Source: UBA2336 sp037443645
GTDB taxonomy: Bacteria; Bacteroidota; Bacteroidia; Cytophagales; Cyclobacteriaceae
Length of the DNA stretch: 31,471 bases
Reading direction: 5' to 3'
NCBI GenBank assembly: GCA_037443645.1
Contig: JBBINY010000035.1
Span: 1-31,471 of the forward strand
Shown: one piece after another, positions 1 through 8,306 of the stretch
Layout: each line of letters begins with the position of its first letter
How positions within the stretch are numbered: position 1 is the stretch's first letter
The notes under the pieces: generated by a model
Databases searched by the model: none
Seen by the model: only the letters and a program-made list of their open reading frames with translations
Told to the model about the DNA's origin: nothing
Position numbers and translations under genes: made by a program

Positions 1-1
1 A

Positions 2-1261
2 TTAACCCGCGGATACAATAAGCATATTTTCTTCGTTGAAATATGATTCTGCTATGCTCTGTAACTTTATTGGGGTGGAGTTTTGGATTTCTTCAATAAG
101 GTAATGGTAGTAATTCCTGTCAAGATTATTCAAAAGAATATTCTTCAACTTCTCGGCATGCGCAAATGGCGTATTTAACTCAGTGAACAGGCTTCCGAGA
201 AAATGATTTTTAGCAAGCTGTAATTCAACCTCTTCCAAAGGAACGGTTCTGAATTTCTTAAGCTCAATCCTGATCTCCTCTATTGCAAAGTTGCCATGGT
301 CTTTGCTAACATCTGTGCTTATAACAAAATAGCTTTCGTGCTTCAATGAATGTATTGTTGAATGAATGCCGTATGTCAGACCTTTGTCTTCACGAAGGCT
401 CTGCATCAGGCGAGAGCCGAAATAACCACCCAGTGTATGGTTCGCCAAAATCAAATTTGGATAATCGGGATGATCGTTAGGAATAACCCGTTTTCCTATT
501 CGAAGGGATGATTGGACACTTTCCGGTTTCTCTACCTTAATCGTGGCTCCACCGGACATTGACTTTTGTATTGATTCTATTTGTGTAACATGAAATGGGA
601 GACCGCTCAACGTGTTCAAGATGCTATTTTTTAAAGACTGGGGTATTTTTCCGGTAGCAAAGCATACGAAATGTTTGAAGTACGATCCATGAAAGGAATG
701 AAGTGTTTCTGATTGTATTTTTTGAACATTTCCCTCGGTAACCTCGCTTCCATAAGGATGCTCTTTGCCAAAAAGATGTTCCCGGAAAGTGGTAGCAGCC
801 AGATAACTTGTTTTTTCGCGGTTGATTCTGAGATTTTGAAGAAAGATATTTTTATATCTCGAAACCTCTTTTTCGGGGTAAGTGGGTGAAGAGCAGATGT
901 CTGACAGAATAGCCAGTGCCTCATCAATGCGTTTGGTCAAACCAAAGAGGGTCAGTGATACAAAATCGAATCCGGGAGTAATTTCAATATGGATCCCGAG
1001 CGATTCTAAGGCTTGAGAAATTTCATCACTGGTTCTTGTTTGTGAGCCTTTTGGAATCAACTGCGAGGCAAAGGTGGAAACTCCCGGAATAGCCTCAAAC
1101 CAGCGACCGGCCCAGAAGATCAACTCAAGTTTAACAACTTCCTGATCGCCTCCATGAATGAAAAATACATTTGCTCCGTTACTCAGGGCTACCTGTTCGG
1201 GCTGTAGTAAATTGAAAGTATTATTAAGGGTATAGGCCGGTTGAGTTTTTCGATCGAGCAT
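2..1261 (-). CDS. M16 family peptidase homologue, non-catalytic type
   Basis: The 419-residue product has the two-lobe architecture of M16B (insulinase/processing-peptidase) proteins. Where active members carry the zinc motif HxxEH, this one reads TFASQ (residues 63-67), so no zinc site is visible. The C-terminal lobe keeps the Arg/Tyr pair typical of the family (FGSRLMQSLR then GLTYG, R290 and Y297). This combination is known from the non-catalytic subunit of heterodimeric M16B peptidases, whose catalytic partner is often the adjacent gene; here that would lie beyond the left window edge. The reading frame is open further upstream, but the ATG at 1261 was chosen because it lies 4 bp after the porV stop and gives the usual family length. 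No signal peptide is obvious. It is probably the last visible gene of the pssA-porU-porV transcription unit. The family call is firm; the partner and its substrate are inferred. Confidence 0.85.
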   Translation of the reverse strand: MLDRKTQPAYTLNNTFNLLQPEQVALSNGANVFFIHGGDQEVVKLELIFWAGRWFEAIPGVSTFASQLIPKGSQTRTSDEISQALESLGIHIEITPGFDFVSLTLFGLTKRIDEALAILSDICSSPTYPEKEVSRYKNIFLQNLRINREKTSYLAATTFREHLFGKEHPYGSEVTEGNVQKIQSETLHSFHGSYFKHFVCFATGKIPQSLKNSILNTLSGLPFHVTQIESIQKSMSGGATIKVEKPESVQSSLRIGKRVIPNDHPDYPNLILANHTLGGYFGSRLMQSLREDKGLTYGIHSTIHSLKHESYFVISTDVSKDHGNFAIEEIRIELKKFRTVPLEEVELQLAKNHFLGSLFTELNTPFAHAEKLKNILLNNLDRNYYHYLIEEIQNSTPIKLQSIAESYFNEENMLIVSAG

Positions 1262-1265
1262 CGGC

Positions 1266-2411
1266 TTAGTCGGTAACCGATTCTTCTTTGGCTTGAGCCT
1301 TAACCTGGAATAGAAGTGAGAAGCGTATCGTTTCTGCCAGTGGATTTTCCAGTCCATTTGTAGGTACAAGATAAGCTACGTCAATTCCGAATGACTTTTG
1401 ATTTCTAAAACCAACACCAAGGGTTAGGTATTTGCGGTTGCCTTTATCCCGTGATTCAAGGAAATAACCGATACGACCTGCAAAGGTGTTATTGTACCAG
1501 TATTCAACACCCATGTTGAGAATAATTTCCTTAATCTCTTCCGAAAATCCATCAGGAGCATCCGAAAAAGATCCGAACATGCCGCTCAGGACTGACTGAC
1601 CATTGTTAACTGTAGGTACAAGCAGTTTATTTAAATCAAGTGCAAAACTTAAGGAATTAAAGGGATCCAGTTCGGTTGTATAAACTCCACCAATTTTAAG
1701 GTTGGTGGGTATATTCGTTCTGTTGGCATCATCGGTATAAGAAACTTTAGGGCCAATGTTTGAAATCAGTGCGCCTAGTGACAACGATGAGTTTTTCGTT
1801 CCCTTCATGGGTTTTGTATAGTAAACACCTAAATCAACTGCGGCCGAATTGATGGGTCGTGTGTCGGTTCCGGTTGGAAATGCTCCGGTTAAATTAGAAT
1901 AAATATATCTGCCGGTTAATCCAACGCTAAGTTCTTCGGTAAGCATCCTGGAGTAGGTTAAATCCAGTGCCAGTTCGCGTGGATTAAAATCACCGAGTGG
2001 CTCATTGCCCGTGCCCCTGAAACTAATATCACCCAAGTCGAAATATTTCATGGACAGTGCAACGGCCTGTTCGCGTGTTATTTTATAGAATCCTGTAAGA
2101 TAGGAAATCCACATATCGTTGATGATCTTACCAAGCCATGGAGTATAAGAGATTGCTCCACCATATGCTTTATCGATAAAAACGAGTTTAGCGGGGTTCC
2201 AGTAAGCCGAGTTGGCATCCGGTGAAGTGGCGACACCTACATCGCCAAGGGCTGCATTGCGGGCATCCGGGCTAATGGTCAGAAAGGGAACGGCCGTTGT
2301 AATTACACGGAAGGTTGTGTCGGCACCCGTAACAACTCCAGGTTGCTGAGCGTGAATAACCGCGGTGAAAAGGCTGGCACAAAGAAGCGAGAGTATGGAA
2401 AAAACCTTCAT
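1266..2411 (-). CDS. porV: PorV, T9SS outer-membrane beta-barrel shuttle protein
   Basis: The 381-residue protein has an N-terminal signal peptide (MKVFSILSLLCASLFTAVIHA, cleaved near AQQP). The segment that follows matches PorV/LptO: a stretch around residues 45-75 with SPDARNAALGDVG and NSAYWNPAKL, then alternating amphipathic strands of an outer-membrane FadL-like barrel ending in a strand with aromatic residues. PorV binds the C-terminal signals of type IX secretion cargo, carries cargo from the translocon and delivers it to the PorU sortase. It lies 28 bp downstream of porU, as in several Bacteroidota, which supports the assignment and co-transcription. Start: ATG at 2411, just before the signal peptide. 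Nothing looks truncated. Confidence 0.93.
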   Translation of the reverse strand: MKVFSILSLLCASLFTAVIHAQQPGVVTGADTTFRVITTAVPFLTISPDARNAALGDVGVATSPDANSAYWNPAKLVFIDKAYGGAISYTPWLGKIINDMWISYLTGFYKITREQAVALSMKYFDLGDISFRGTGNEPLGDFNPRELALDLTYSRMLTEELSVGLTGRYIYSNLTGAFPTGTDTRPINSAAVDLGVYYTKPMKGTKNSSLSLGALISNIGPKVSYTDDANRTNIPTNLKIGGVYTTELDPFNSLSFALDLNKLLVPTVNNGQSVLSGMFGSFSDAPDGFSEEIKEIILNMGVEYWYNNTFAGRIGYFLESRDKGNRKYLTLGVGFRNQKSFGIDVAYLVPTNGLENPLAETIRFSLLFQVKAQAKEESVTD

Positions 2412-2439
2412 TTTTCAGGTCTCAAGGGTTCAAAGATAG

Positions 2440-5400
2440 TTAATTCAGAATAATAAATTTTGTAACCCGCTCATTTTTAGAGCCATTGGTTAAGGAACGA
2501 ACAGCAAGCCTTGCAAAGTATAAACCCGCTTTGAGATATTTTAAGGGTTCTTCGTTTCGGGTTAATTCAATCAGGTCTACCTGATAGGTGCTTTCTGAAG
2601 CGACAAAATCAACCCGGTGCAGTTCCCTGCCGGTTTGATCATAGATGCCGAGGGTTCCATCAAGATCGTCTCCACTGCGGTTGTGGGTAAAGTATAGTTT
2701 GGTGAATTCGCTAACTGGATTAGGATAGTTGCCGAATGATTCAATAACCAGGGCATCGCCATGTACAACAAAATCAACTGTAGCCTGCGATGAATTATTA
2801 TGAACATCCCACACTTTGAGTGTTATGCTGTGCTTGCCCGGTTTCAGATCGGTCAACGTGAATTCAACCCTACCCCGTGTAAAGTCATTTACGTCAGCAA
2901 CGTAGTAGTCGTTGAGAACATAGGTTTGTGTATCGTCCAGGGCGGCAACAATGCTATTGCCTATGCCATAGGCTGAAATGTTGATTCCGCTTTCATCATA
3001 CAGTCTGGCAATTAATTTAGTGGTTGGAGATGCAATGCCTCCGTTAATGAAAGTGGTATCGCCAAGGAATAACTTAATAACAGGCGGTGTGATATCTGCA
3101 GGGATGCCCGGCTCACTTAACCCGATTTTAAAACTCTTCGAGTAACCCGATGCATCGGTTGGCTGATTGTTGTGATGAGCATAAAGACTTAGTTTGCCGG
3201 TTCCTACGGTGTAAGCGATATTTTTAGGCATCACAAACTCAAAACTAAACAGTCCGTTTTCAACATGTGCCTGACCACGAAACAATGCATTATACCACTG
3301 GGTATATGTAAAGGGAGGATTTTCATCGCCCAGGGTTAAAAAGGTGGTTTCCTTGTCATAAAGTGTAGCGTGAAGCGTTCCGTTGAATGCTGTGTTTGTT
3401 GTATTGGTATAGTCAGTAACCTTTCCGGAAACAGTAACCAGCGAAAGTGCCCGGAGGGTATCACTGCCAGATTGTGTGTTTATTTGTTCTATCTGAATTT
3501 TAAAATCGGGCATAGCCAGGTACATAGAGGGATCGCCAATTAGCGAGAAATTGCGGTTACTTACACCACTCAAACTACTATTTTTTGTCCTGCGGAATAC
3601 GTCTCCTATCTCCGGGTAAATGCCATCTGCTAGCTGGAAAAGTGCCTGATAAAATGCCTGATTCAAAGCAAAGTTTGTGCTTGAACTTACCGGCCTGGCC
3701 GTGGTAATCAATGCAATGGCGCCTCCGTTTTTTTGAAGCATGCAGAGCTCACCTCCTGAAAGAAATATAGGGTCGTCCTGGCGCCCAAACTCACAGGTTG
3801 CCGTTAGCAAAAGTGGAAGGCGTTGATTTTGAAGAGCGACAATCAACAGGTCATCAAAAATTCGCTCTTGTGCCCATTGTCGTTCGCCACCATGGCCAGT
3901 GTAGTTAATAATGAGTGCCCCGTCATCAAATGATTTTTGGATGGCAGCTCTTGCTTCTGGTGACGTTGCGGTACCAGCAGGTTGCGGATAGGCATCGAGG
4001 TATATTTTTTTTGAATTAAAGAAAGAATAATTGGTTTCGATTTCTTCAGCAAGTTGGTCAGCCTGACTTTGATGAATATTGAAATCGCCATCATCGGCAA
4101 CAAAAATAATACTCTTGCGCCAGGGGCCGGCACGCTTCAGGTCTGTATCATAAGCGATGAGTTTGTCTACTACTGTTTTCGCTTCGGCAATGGTTTTTAC
4201 AGGTAACCTGCCCACGCCTATATCCATGCTGTGGTTAACCGGTGGGTCTTCCGGCCATTCTCCTTCATGGTTTTCAAGGAAAGCAAAGTAATCGTCAGAA
4301 GAATAGGTGAGGAGTGGGTGCAACGAATTTCTCGATTCGTAGGTAGGAACAAAATTCCGGTTGGTACCCAAAATATTCTTGTAATCGTAAGTACCCTTAC
4401 CAAAAAGCAGCAAGGCGCGCAACGAACCGGGCGACTTATCGAATAGGTACTTTGTGAAATCGCGAATGGCGGTAACATCCTGACGGCCTCCTGAAAATTC
4501 ATTATAGACCTCTGTGGTAGTAACAACGTGGGTTGTCCAACCGTTTACGGAGGCCCGGTGATTAGCCAGGCGTTGGGCTTCGGCTCTGAAATCAGGGGGG
4601 GTTACAATTATGAGGTTGGAAGTCGGTTGGCCGTGCAGGTTTTGATTTGCCACTTTGCCAACAAGTTCGGGGGCCGGGGAATTCGTCAAGAATATGACGT
4701 AGTGATTCAGAACAGAAGATGGTGCAGCGAATGTTGTGGCTCCTGATTCAAAGGTGCTTGCTTGAAAAGCCGGATTGACCGGATCGGTAACATTCCATAC
4801 GCGGGCGGATGAAGAACTGTTTGCAATTGCATAGCGTGAAACCGGATGCTGCAGGCTTGCCAATGAACGAAATGAGGTTTGCGGGCCATACAGTTTGAGT
4901 TGCTGGGTTGTCTGAACCAAAAAGAAATTAAGATATCCGATGGATCGGGCTGAGACGCTCTTCAGGTATTGATACCTGATTTCCTGATTCTGTTTTCCGG
5001 GGGCGAGCACCGTTGACGAATTTGTGGTAATGGTATCGCGGTGATGCCTCCCTTTAATGCCATACTGGGTATTGGGAATTGCCGGTATTGTTTGTTGTGC
5101 AACCTGTACTCCATTCATAAATAGTTTGAAAGAAGTATTGTCGAACGATTGTGCCATTACATCGGAAACAATTTTTACAGGCGTGTTGGGCATTACATCA
5201 GGCAAGCTAACCGAAAGAGCAAGATCAGTACTCAGGTCAAACCGTTCGCCATACCACTCGCGGCCTGACTTCAGCTCGTTATATTGATCCGCCTCATGGA
5301 AGACAAAATTTTCGAATGTTGTAATTACAGGAAAGCCGGTTCCGGCATCGGGAGAAGTTTGAACCCGCTTCCCGTTGGCTGTGCCAACCGTAATGAAGTA

Positions 5401-5838
5401 ATAATTCTGAGTAGCATAGTTATTTTTTTCGTAGCAGTAGATTTCACGTTGGGTGTCAAACGAGATTTTATCAGGGCCTTCAGCATAAAACAGAATGAAG
5501 TCTTGCGAATTAAAAATGCCGTCTTCCTCTCCTTGTATGAAAATTGAGAGTTCGGCCAGATCGGTAATGCGGGGAGTTGCATTAGCCTGCGGGAGCATAC
5601 CGGTTCCATTGCCGTAAATTCTGATTTTGCGGGGATCGGTTTTCGGATCAAACCCCATTTTTTTAAACAGGGTAAGATCAACACGGTACACACCGGATTG
5701 TTTAACGGCCAGTTTGTACCAGGCGCCCGAATGAAGTACGGAAGACTGACCTGCCGTGGAAAAGACAATAAGCAAGGAGGCCATTGTGCCAATGGCCTTT
5801 CTTTTAAAGAACAGGGCAACACAAGAGATGTTCAGCAC
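2440..5838 (-). CDS. porU: PorU, T9SS C25-family C-terminal-signal peptidase (sortase)
   Basis: The 1132-residue product is a gingipain-type (C25) cysteine peptidase. The catalytic His lies in NYTGHGGERQW (H649) and the catalytic Cys in TATCEFGRQDDP (C682). Their spacing of 33 residues equals that of H657/C690 in Porphyromonas gingivalis PorU. A signal-peptide-like N-terminus is followed by a beta-rich N-domain, the C25 caspase-like domain (about 400-760), Ig-like domains, and a C-terminal domain beginning YPNPVSEFTKLYF, which resembles the type A T9SS sorting domain. PorU removes the C-terminal signal of cargo and transfers the cargo to an anionic LPS linker at the cell surface. The chosen start is a GTG at 5838, which gives a KRK-containing n-region before the hydrophobic stretch; an in-frame ATG at 5784 is the alternative. 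It is preceded by pssA (12 bp) and followed by porV. Confidence 0.93.
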   Translation of the reverse strand: MLNISCVALFFKRKAIGTMASLLIVFSTAGQSSVLHSGAWYKLAVKQSGVYRVDLTLFKKMGFDPKTDPRKIRIYGNGTGMLPQANATPRITDLAELSIFIQGEEDGIFNSQDFILFYAEGPDKISFDTQREIYCYEKNNYATQNYYFITVGTANGKRVQTSPDAGTGFPVITTFENFVFHEADQYNELKSGREWYGERFDLSTDLALSVSLPDVMPNTPVKIVSDVMAQSFDNTSFKLFMNGVQVAQQTIPAIPNTQYGIKGRHHRDTITTNSSTVLAPGKQNQEIRYQYLKSVSARSIGYLNFFLVQTTQQLKLYGPQTSFRSLASLQHPVSRYAIANSSSSARVWNVTDPVNPAFQASTFESGATTFAAPSSVLNHYVIFLTNSPAPELVGKVANQNLHGQPTSNLIIVTPPDFRAEAQRLANHRASVNGWTTHVVTTTEVYNEFSGGRQDVTAIRDFTKYLFDKSPGSLRALLLFGKGTYDYKNILGTNRNFVPTYESRNSLHPLLTYSSDDYFAFLENHEGEWPEDPPVNHSMDIGVGRLPVKTIAEAKTVVDKLIAYDTDLKRAGPWRKSIIFVADDGDFNIHQSQADQLAEEIETNYSFFNSKKIYLDAYPQPAGTATSPEARAAIQKSFDDGALIINYTGHGGERQWAQERIFDDLLIVALQNQRLPLLLTATCEFGRQDDPIFLSGGELCMLQKNGGAIALITTARPVSSSTNFALNQAFYQALFQLADGIYPEIGDVFRRTKNSSLSGVSNRNFSLIGDPSMYLAMPDFKIQIEQINTQSGSDTLRALSLVTVSGKVTDYTNTTNTAFNGTLHATLYDKETTFLTLGDENPPFTYTQWYNALFRGQAHVENGLFSFEFVMPKNIAYTVGTGKLSLYAHHNNQPTDASGYSKSFKIGLSEPGIPADITPPVIKLFLGDTTFINGGIASPTTKLIARLYDESGINISAYGIGNSIVAALDDTQTYVLNDYYVADVNDFTRGRVEFTLTDLKPGKHSITLKVWDVHNNSSQATVDFVVHGDALVIESFGNYPNPVSEFTKLYFTHNRSGDDLDGTLGIYDQTGRELHRVDFVASESTYQVDLIELTRNEEPLKYLKAGLYFARLAVRSLTNGSKNERVTKFIILN

Positions 5839-5850
5839 TTCGGGTCGATT

Positions 5851-6522
5851 CTACTTTAAAACGAACTTTGAAAGTAACGAAAAGACTATATACAGTAGTA
5901 TAATGAGCGGGAGAGCCGTTACGTTAATCCACACCAGAAGTAATACGGTTACCAGCAGAAAAGTAAATCGCACTTCGTTGCCTTTCCATGAAAAGGATTT
6001 GAATTTCAGTGCAAATAATTCTATGGGTGATACCAGCAGCCATGACGACACTGCAATAAGAACAAGGAGTGGAACCGGTTGCTGAAGTACATGAAGGATC
6101 GCGTCAGGCAAAAGGGGGATGGACGTGATCAATATCGCATTTGCCGGAGTGGGTAATCCCCTGAAGGACTCTTTTTGAGTTTCATCAACATTGAAAATGG
6201 CCAGCCTGAGTGCGGAGAAGGCAGCGGTTGAAAAGGAAAAAAATGCAGCCCATGCAGGTACATCGGCAGGCCATAGTGTGTAGATGACCAGAGCCGGCAG
6301 CACCCCGAAACTCACTACATCTGCCAGTGAGTCAAGCTCTTTTCCAATAGCCGAATAAGTTTTCAGCAATCGGGCAGTAAAGCCATCGAGAAAATCAAAC
6401 AGACATGCTGTCCAAACCAGGTAAGCTACCGGAAATTCTTTGCCTTCCAGTATCCACACAATGCCCATGCATCCGCAAAGAAGGTTGCCAAGGGTTAACA
6501 GGTTTGGAAGGTGGCGTTTCAT
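5851..6522 (-). CDS. pssA: CDP-diacylglycerol-serine O-phosphatidyltransferase (phosphatidylserine synthase)
   Basis: This is a 223-residue integral membrane protein of the CDP-alcohol phosphatidyltransferase family. The complete signature D-x2-D-G-x2-A-R-x8-G-x3-D-x3-D is visible at residues 43-68 (D43, D46, G47, A50, R51, G60, D64, D68); the aspartates bind the metal and CDP-diacylglycerol. The N-terminus (MKRHLPNLLTLGNLL) and the short length fit the PssA class II type, which makes phosphatidylserine, the precursor of phosphatidylethanolamine. Several hydrophobic segments follow. ATG at 6522 was chosen over the longer frame because it begins exactly at the family N-terminus and lies 8 bp after the preceding gene. 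It is likely co-transcribed with porU downstream. PssA is favoured over PgsA because of the short N-terminus and motif context, but substrate choice is inferred. Confidence 0.88.
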   Translation of the reverse strand: MKRHLPNLLTLGNLLCGCMGIVWILEGKEFPVAYLVWTACLFDFLDGFTARLLKTYSAIGKELDSLADVVSFGVLPALVIYTLWPADVPAWAAFFSFSTAAFSALRLAIFNVDETQKESFRGLPTPANAILITSIPLLPDAILHVLQQPVPLLVLIAVSSWLLVSPIELFALKFKSFSWKGNEVRFTFLLVTVLLLVWINVTALPLIILLYIVFSLLSKFVLK

Positions 6523-6530
6523 ATTCGTGT

Positions 6531-7178
6531 TTAGCCGACTACGGCACAGAATGGATTTGTTCTTTTTTCGTAACCGATAGAAGTTTCTGGGCCATGTCCG
6601 CAATACACAGTTACCTCATCAGGCAGGGAAAATAGTTTATTGTGAATGCTTTCGATCAACGTATCGTAATCGCCACCGGGTAAATCTGTCCGGCCGATAC
6701 TATTCTCAAACAGCACATCGCCACTGATAAGCGTAAGGGTGATCCGGTTATAAAAGGCAACGTGCCCGGGGCTATGACCCGGAACAAACAGAACTTCAAA
6801 CGAATGATTGCCTACGGTAATGAGATCACCTTCCGAAAAAAAATTATCAGGCAATGTTTCCTGGTATTGAGGAAATCCATAATTCGGAGCGTACACCTTC
6901 ACGGCTTTAAGCACAGGCTCTTCAAGGGCATGAATGAAAAAAGGAACCCGGTATGTTGATTTAGCAAAATCATTTCCCAAAACATGATCAATATGGCAAT
7001 GGGTATTCACCAGTTTTGTAACGGTTAGTGAATTCTTCCCGATGTATTCCGAAAGAGAGGCTTCTTCATTTCGGTTGCAGCATCCAGGGTCTATAATCAT
7101 GGCTTCGTTTGTCTCATCATAGACTACATAGGTGTTTTCGGCAAACGGATTAAACGTGAAGCGCTTTATGTGAAGCAT
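6531..7178 (-). CDS. MBL-fold metallo-hydrolase (glyoxalase II-like)
   Basis: The 215-residue protein has the full metallo-beta-lactamase-fold metal-binding set: THCHIDH (residues 59-65), PGHSPGH, SGDVLF and a late CGHGP. The arrangement is that of small hydroxyacylglutathione-hydrolase-like hydrolases (about 210 residues), which bind two metal ions and hydrolyse thioesters or related substrates. It is predicted cytoplasmic, with no signal peptide. The ATG at 7178 was chosen because the preceding 15 codons are not family-like and overlap the divergent gene's region. It is the first gene of the minus-strand unit that continues into pssA (8 bp gap) and porU. The substrate cannot be read from the sequence. 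Confidence 0.85.
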   Translation of the reverse strand: MLHIKRFTFNPFAENTYVVYDETNEAMIIDPGCCNRNEEASLSEYIGKNSLTVTKLVNTHCHIDHVLGNDFAKSTYRVPFFIHALEEPVLKAVKVYAPNYGFPQYQETLPDNFFSEGDLITVGNHSFEVLFVPGHSPGHVAFYNRITLTLISGDVLFENSIGRTDLPGGDYDTLIESIHNKLFSLPDEVTVYCGHGPETSIGYEKRTNPFCAVVG

Positions 7179-7182
7179 ATTC

Positions 7183-7190
7183 CAAAAATA
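7183..7190 (-). promoter_or_regulatory. possible -7 element (TATTTTTG) at the MBL gene start
   Basis: On the minus strand TATTTTTG matches the Bacteroidota -7 consensus TAnnTTTG. It ends only 4 nt before the chosen ATG at 7178, so transcription would begin at or next to the start codon, giving a leaderless mRNA. A clear -33 TTG at the usual distance was not seen, so this may be chance in an AT-rich stretch. Confidence 0.25.
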
Positions 7191-7232
7191 ATCCGGATTT
7201 TTGGCATTTCGGATTTTCTGCATCGATTAATC

Positions 7233-8297
7233 GTGAACACACAGAGGGTTGACTACATCATTGCAGGCCAGGGTTTGGCGGGCTCATGCCTTGCCGTGCA
7301 TCTGCTGAAGCAGAACAGGCGCATAGCTGTATTTGCATCACCTGTGCTTGATTCGGCCTCGCGCGTTGCGGCCGGGTTGTTTAATCCCATTACCGGCAAG
7401 AATTTTTCCTTAACCTGGTTAGCCGATGTACTATACCCTTACCTCGATGCCTTTTACAGGGAGGCTGAGCGCATGACTAACGAACGATTCTTTTTTCCTA
7501 TGCCGGTTTTTCGTCCCTTTATTTCTGCAGGCGAGCAGAATGATTGGATGCTGAAAAGCATGAAAAATTCTTTTTCCCCTTACATTGAAAGCAGTTTTGA
7601 AGCACCCATGTTCGAATCGCAGGTGCAAAATCCGTTCGGAGGGTTGTTAGTGAAGCAGTCAGGATATGTGGATACAGTCCGGTTTTTATCGGCAATCCGT
7701 AAACTTATTGGCGAACGTGGATTTTTTTTTGACGAGTGGATAAATGAAGATGAGTTAGTTATAACCGGAGAAGGCGTTACGTATCGGGGGCTTGGCGCTT
7801 CGAAAATTATTTTTTGTGCAGGTAGCGATGTCCGTTTCAGCAAGCTCTTTTCGTGGCTTCCTGTTCAGCCTTTAAAAGGCGAGGTACTGCAACTGGAAAC
7901 CGATGAAGTTGTTCCCAGAATCTATAATCGGGGTGTTTATGTTGTGCCGGGAGTCTGGAAGGCCGGGGCAACCTATAACCGGCTCGATCGCACAGCAGGC
8001 ACCACACAAGCAGCCTGGCTCGAGTTGACGGCCGGCCTGAAATCCCTGGTGCGGTTTCCGTACCAGGTAAGCAATCAGCTATGGGGATTTCGCCCCACGG
8101 TACCCGACCGCAGGCCGATTCTGGGTGCTCATCCGCAGTTCAATAACGTAGTTGTTTTTAACGGCCTGGGCACGAAAGGTGTAAGCCTTGCACCCTATTT
8201 TTCAAACCAGTTGATACAATGGCTTGAAAATGGTGTGCCGCTGAACAATGAGGTGGATATTCAACGTTATAAATCATTATATTGGAGGTCTGCATAG
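7233..8297 (+). CDS. FAD-dependent oxidoreductase of the DAO (D-amino-acid oxidase) family
   Basis: The product has about 354 residues. A dinucleotide-binding motif opens the protein (VDYIIAGQGLAG; G12, G14, G17 counting from the GTG at 7233), and the C-terminal flavin-binding region reads LWGFRPTVPDRRPILG followed by VVFNGLGTKGVSLAPY. This pattern belongs to the DAO superfamily, which includes glycine and sarcosine oxidases and the MnmC oxidase domain. No MnmC methyltransferase domain or signal peptide is present, so it is a stand-alone cytosolic flavoprotein of unknown substrate. Start choice is uncertain: an ATG at 7170 would add 21 residues but overlap the divergent MBL gene, whereas the GTG at 7233 places the Rossmann motif at the usual distance from the N-terminus. 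The next gene begins 9 bp after the stop, suggesting one transcript. Confidence 0.75.
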   Translation: MNTQRVDYIIAGQGLAGSCLAVHLLKQNRRIAVFASPVLDSASRVAAGLFNPITGKNFSLTWLADVLYPYLDAFYREAERMTNERFFFPMPVFRPFISAGEQNDWMLKSMKNSFSPYIESSFEAPMFESQVQNPFGGLLVKQSGYVDTVRFLSAIRKLIGERGFFFDEWINEDELVITGEGVTYRGLGASKIIFCAGSDVRFSKLFSWLPVQPLKGEVLQLETDEVVPRIYNRGVYVVPGVWKAGATYNRLDRTAGTTQAAWLELTAGLKSLVRFPYQVSNQLWGFRPTVPDRRPILGAHPQFNNVVVFNGLGTKGVSLAPYFSNQLIQWLENGVPLNNEVDIQRYKSLYWRSA

Positions 8298-8306
8298 GAT
8301 TGTGAT

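Noticed and set aside
5325..5822. Long minus-strand frame of 165 codons inside porU
   Set aside because: It is a shadow frame of porU, which has clear catalytic motifs; the alternative composition is not protein-like.
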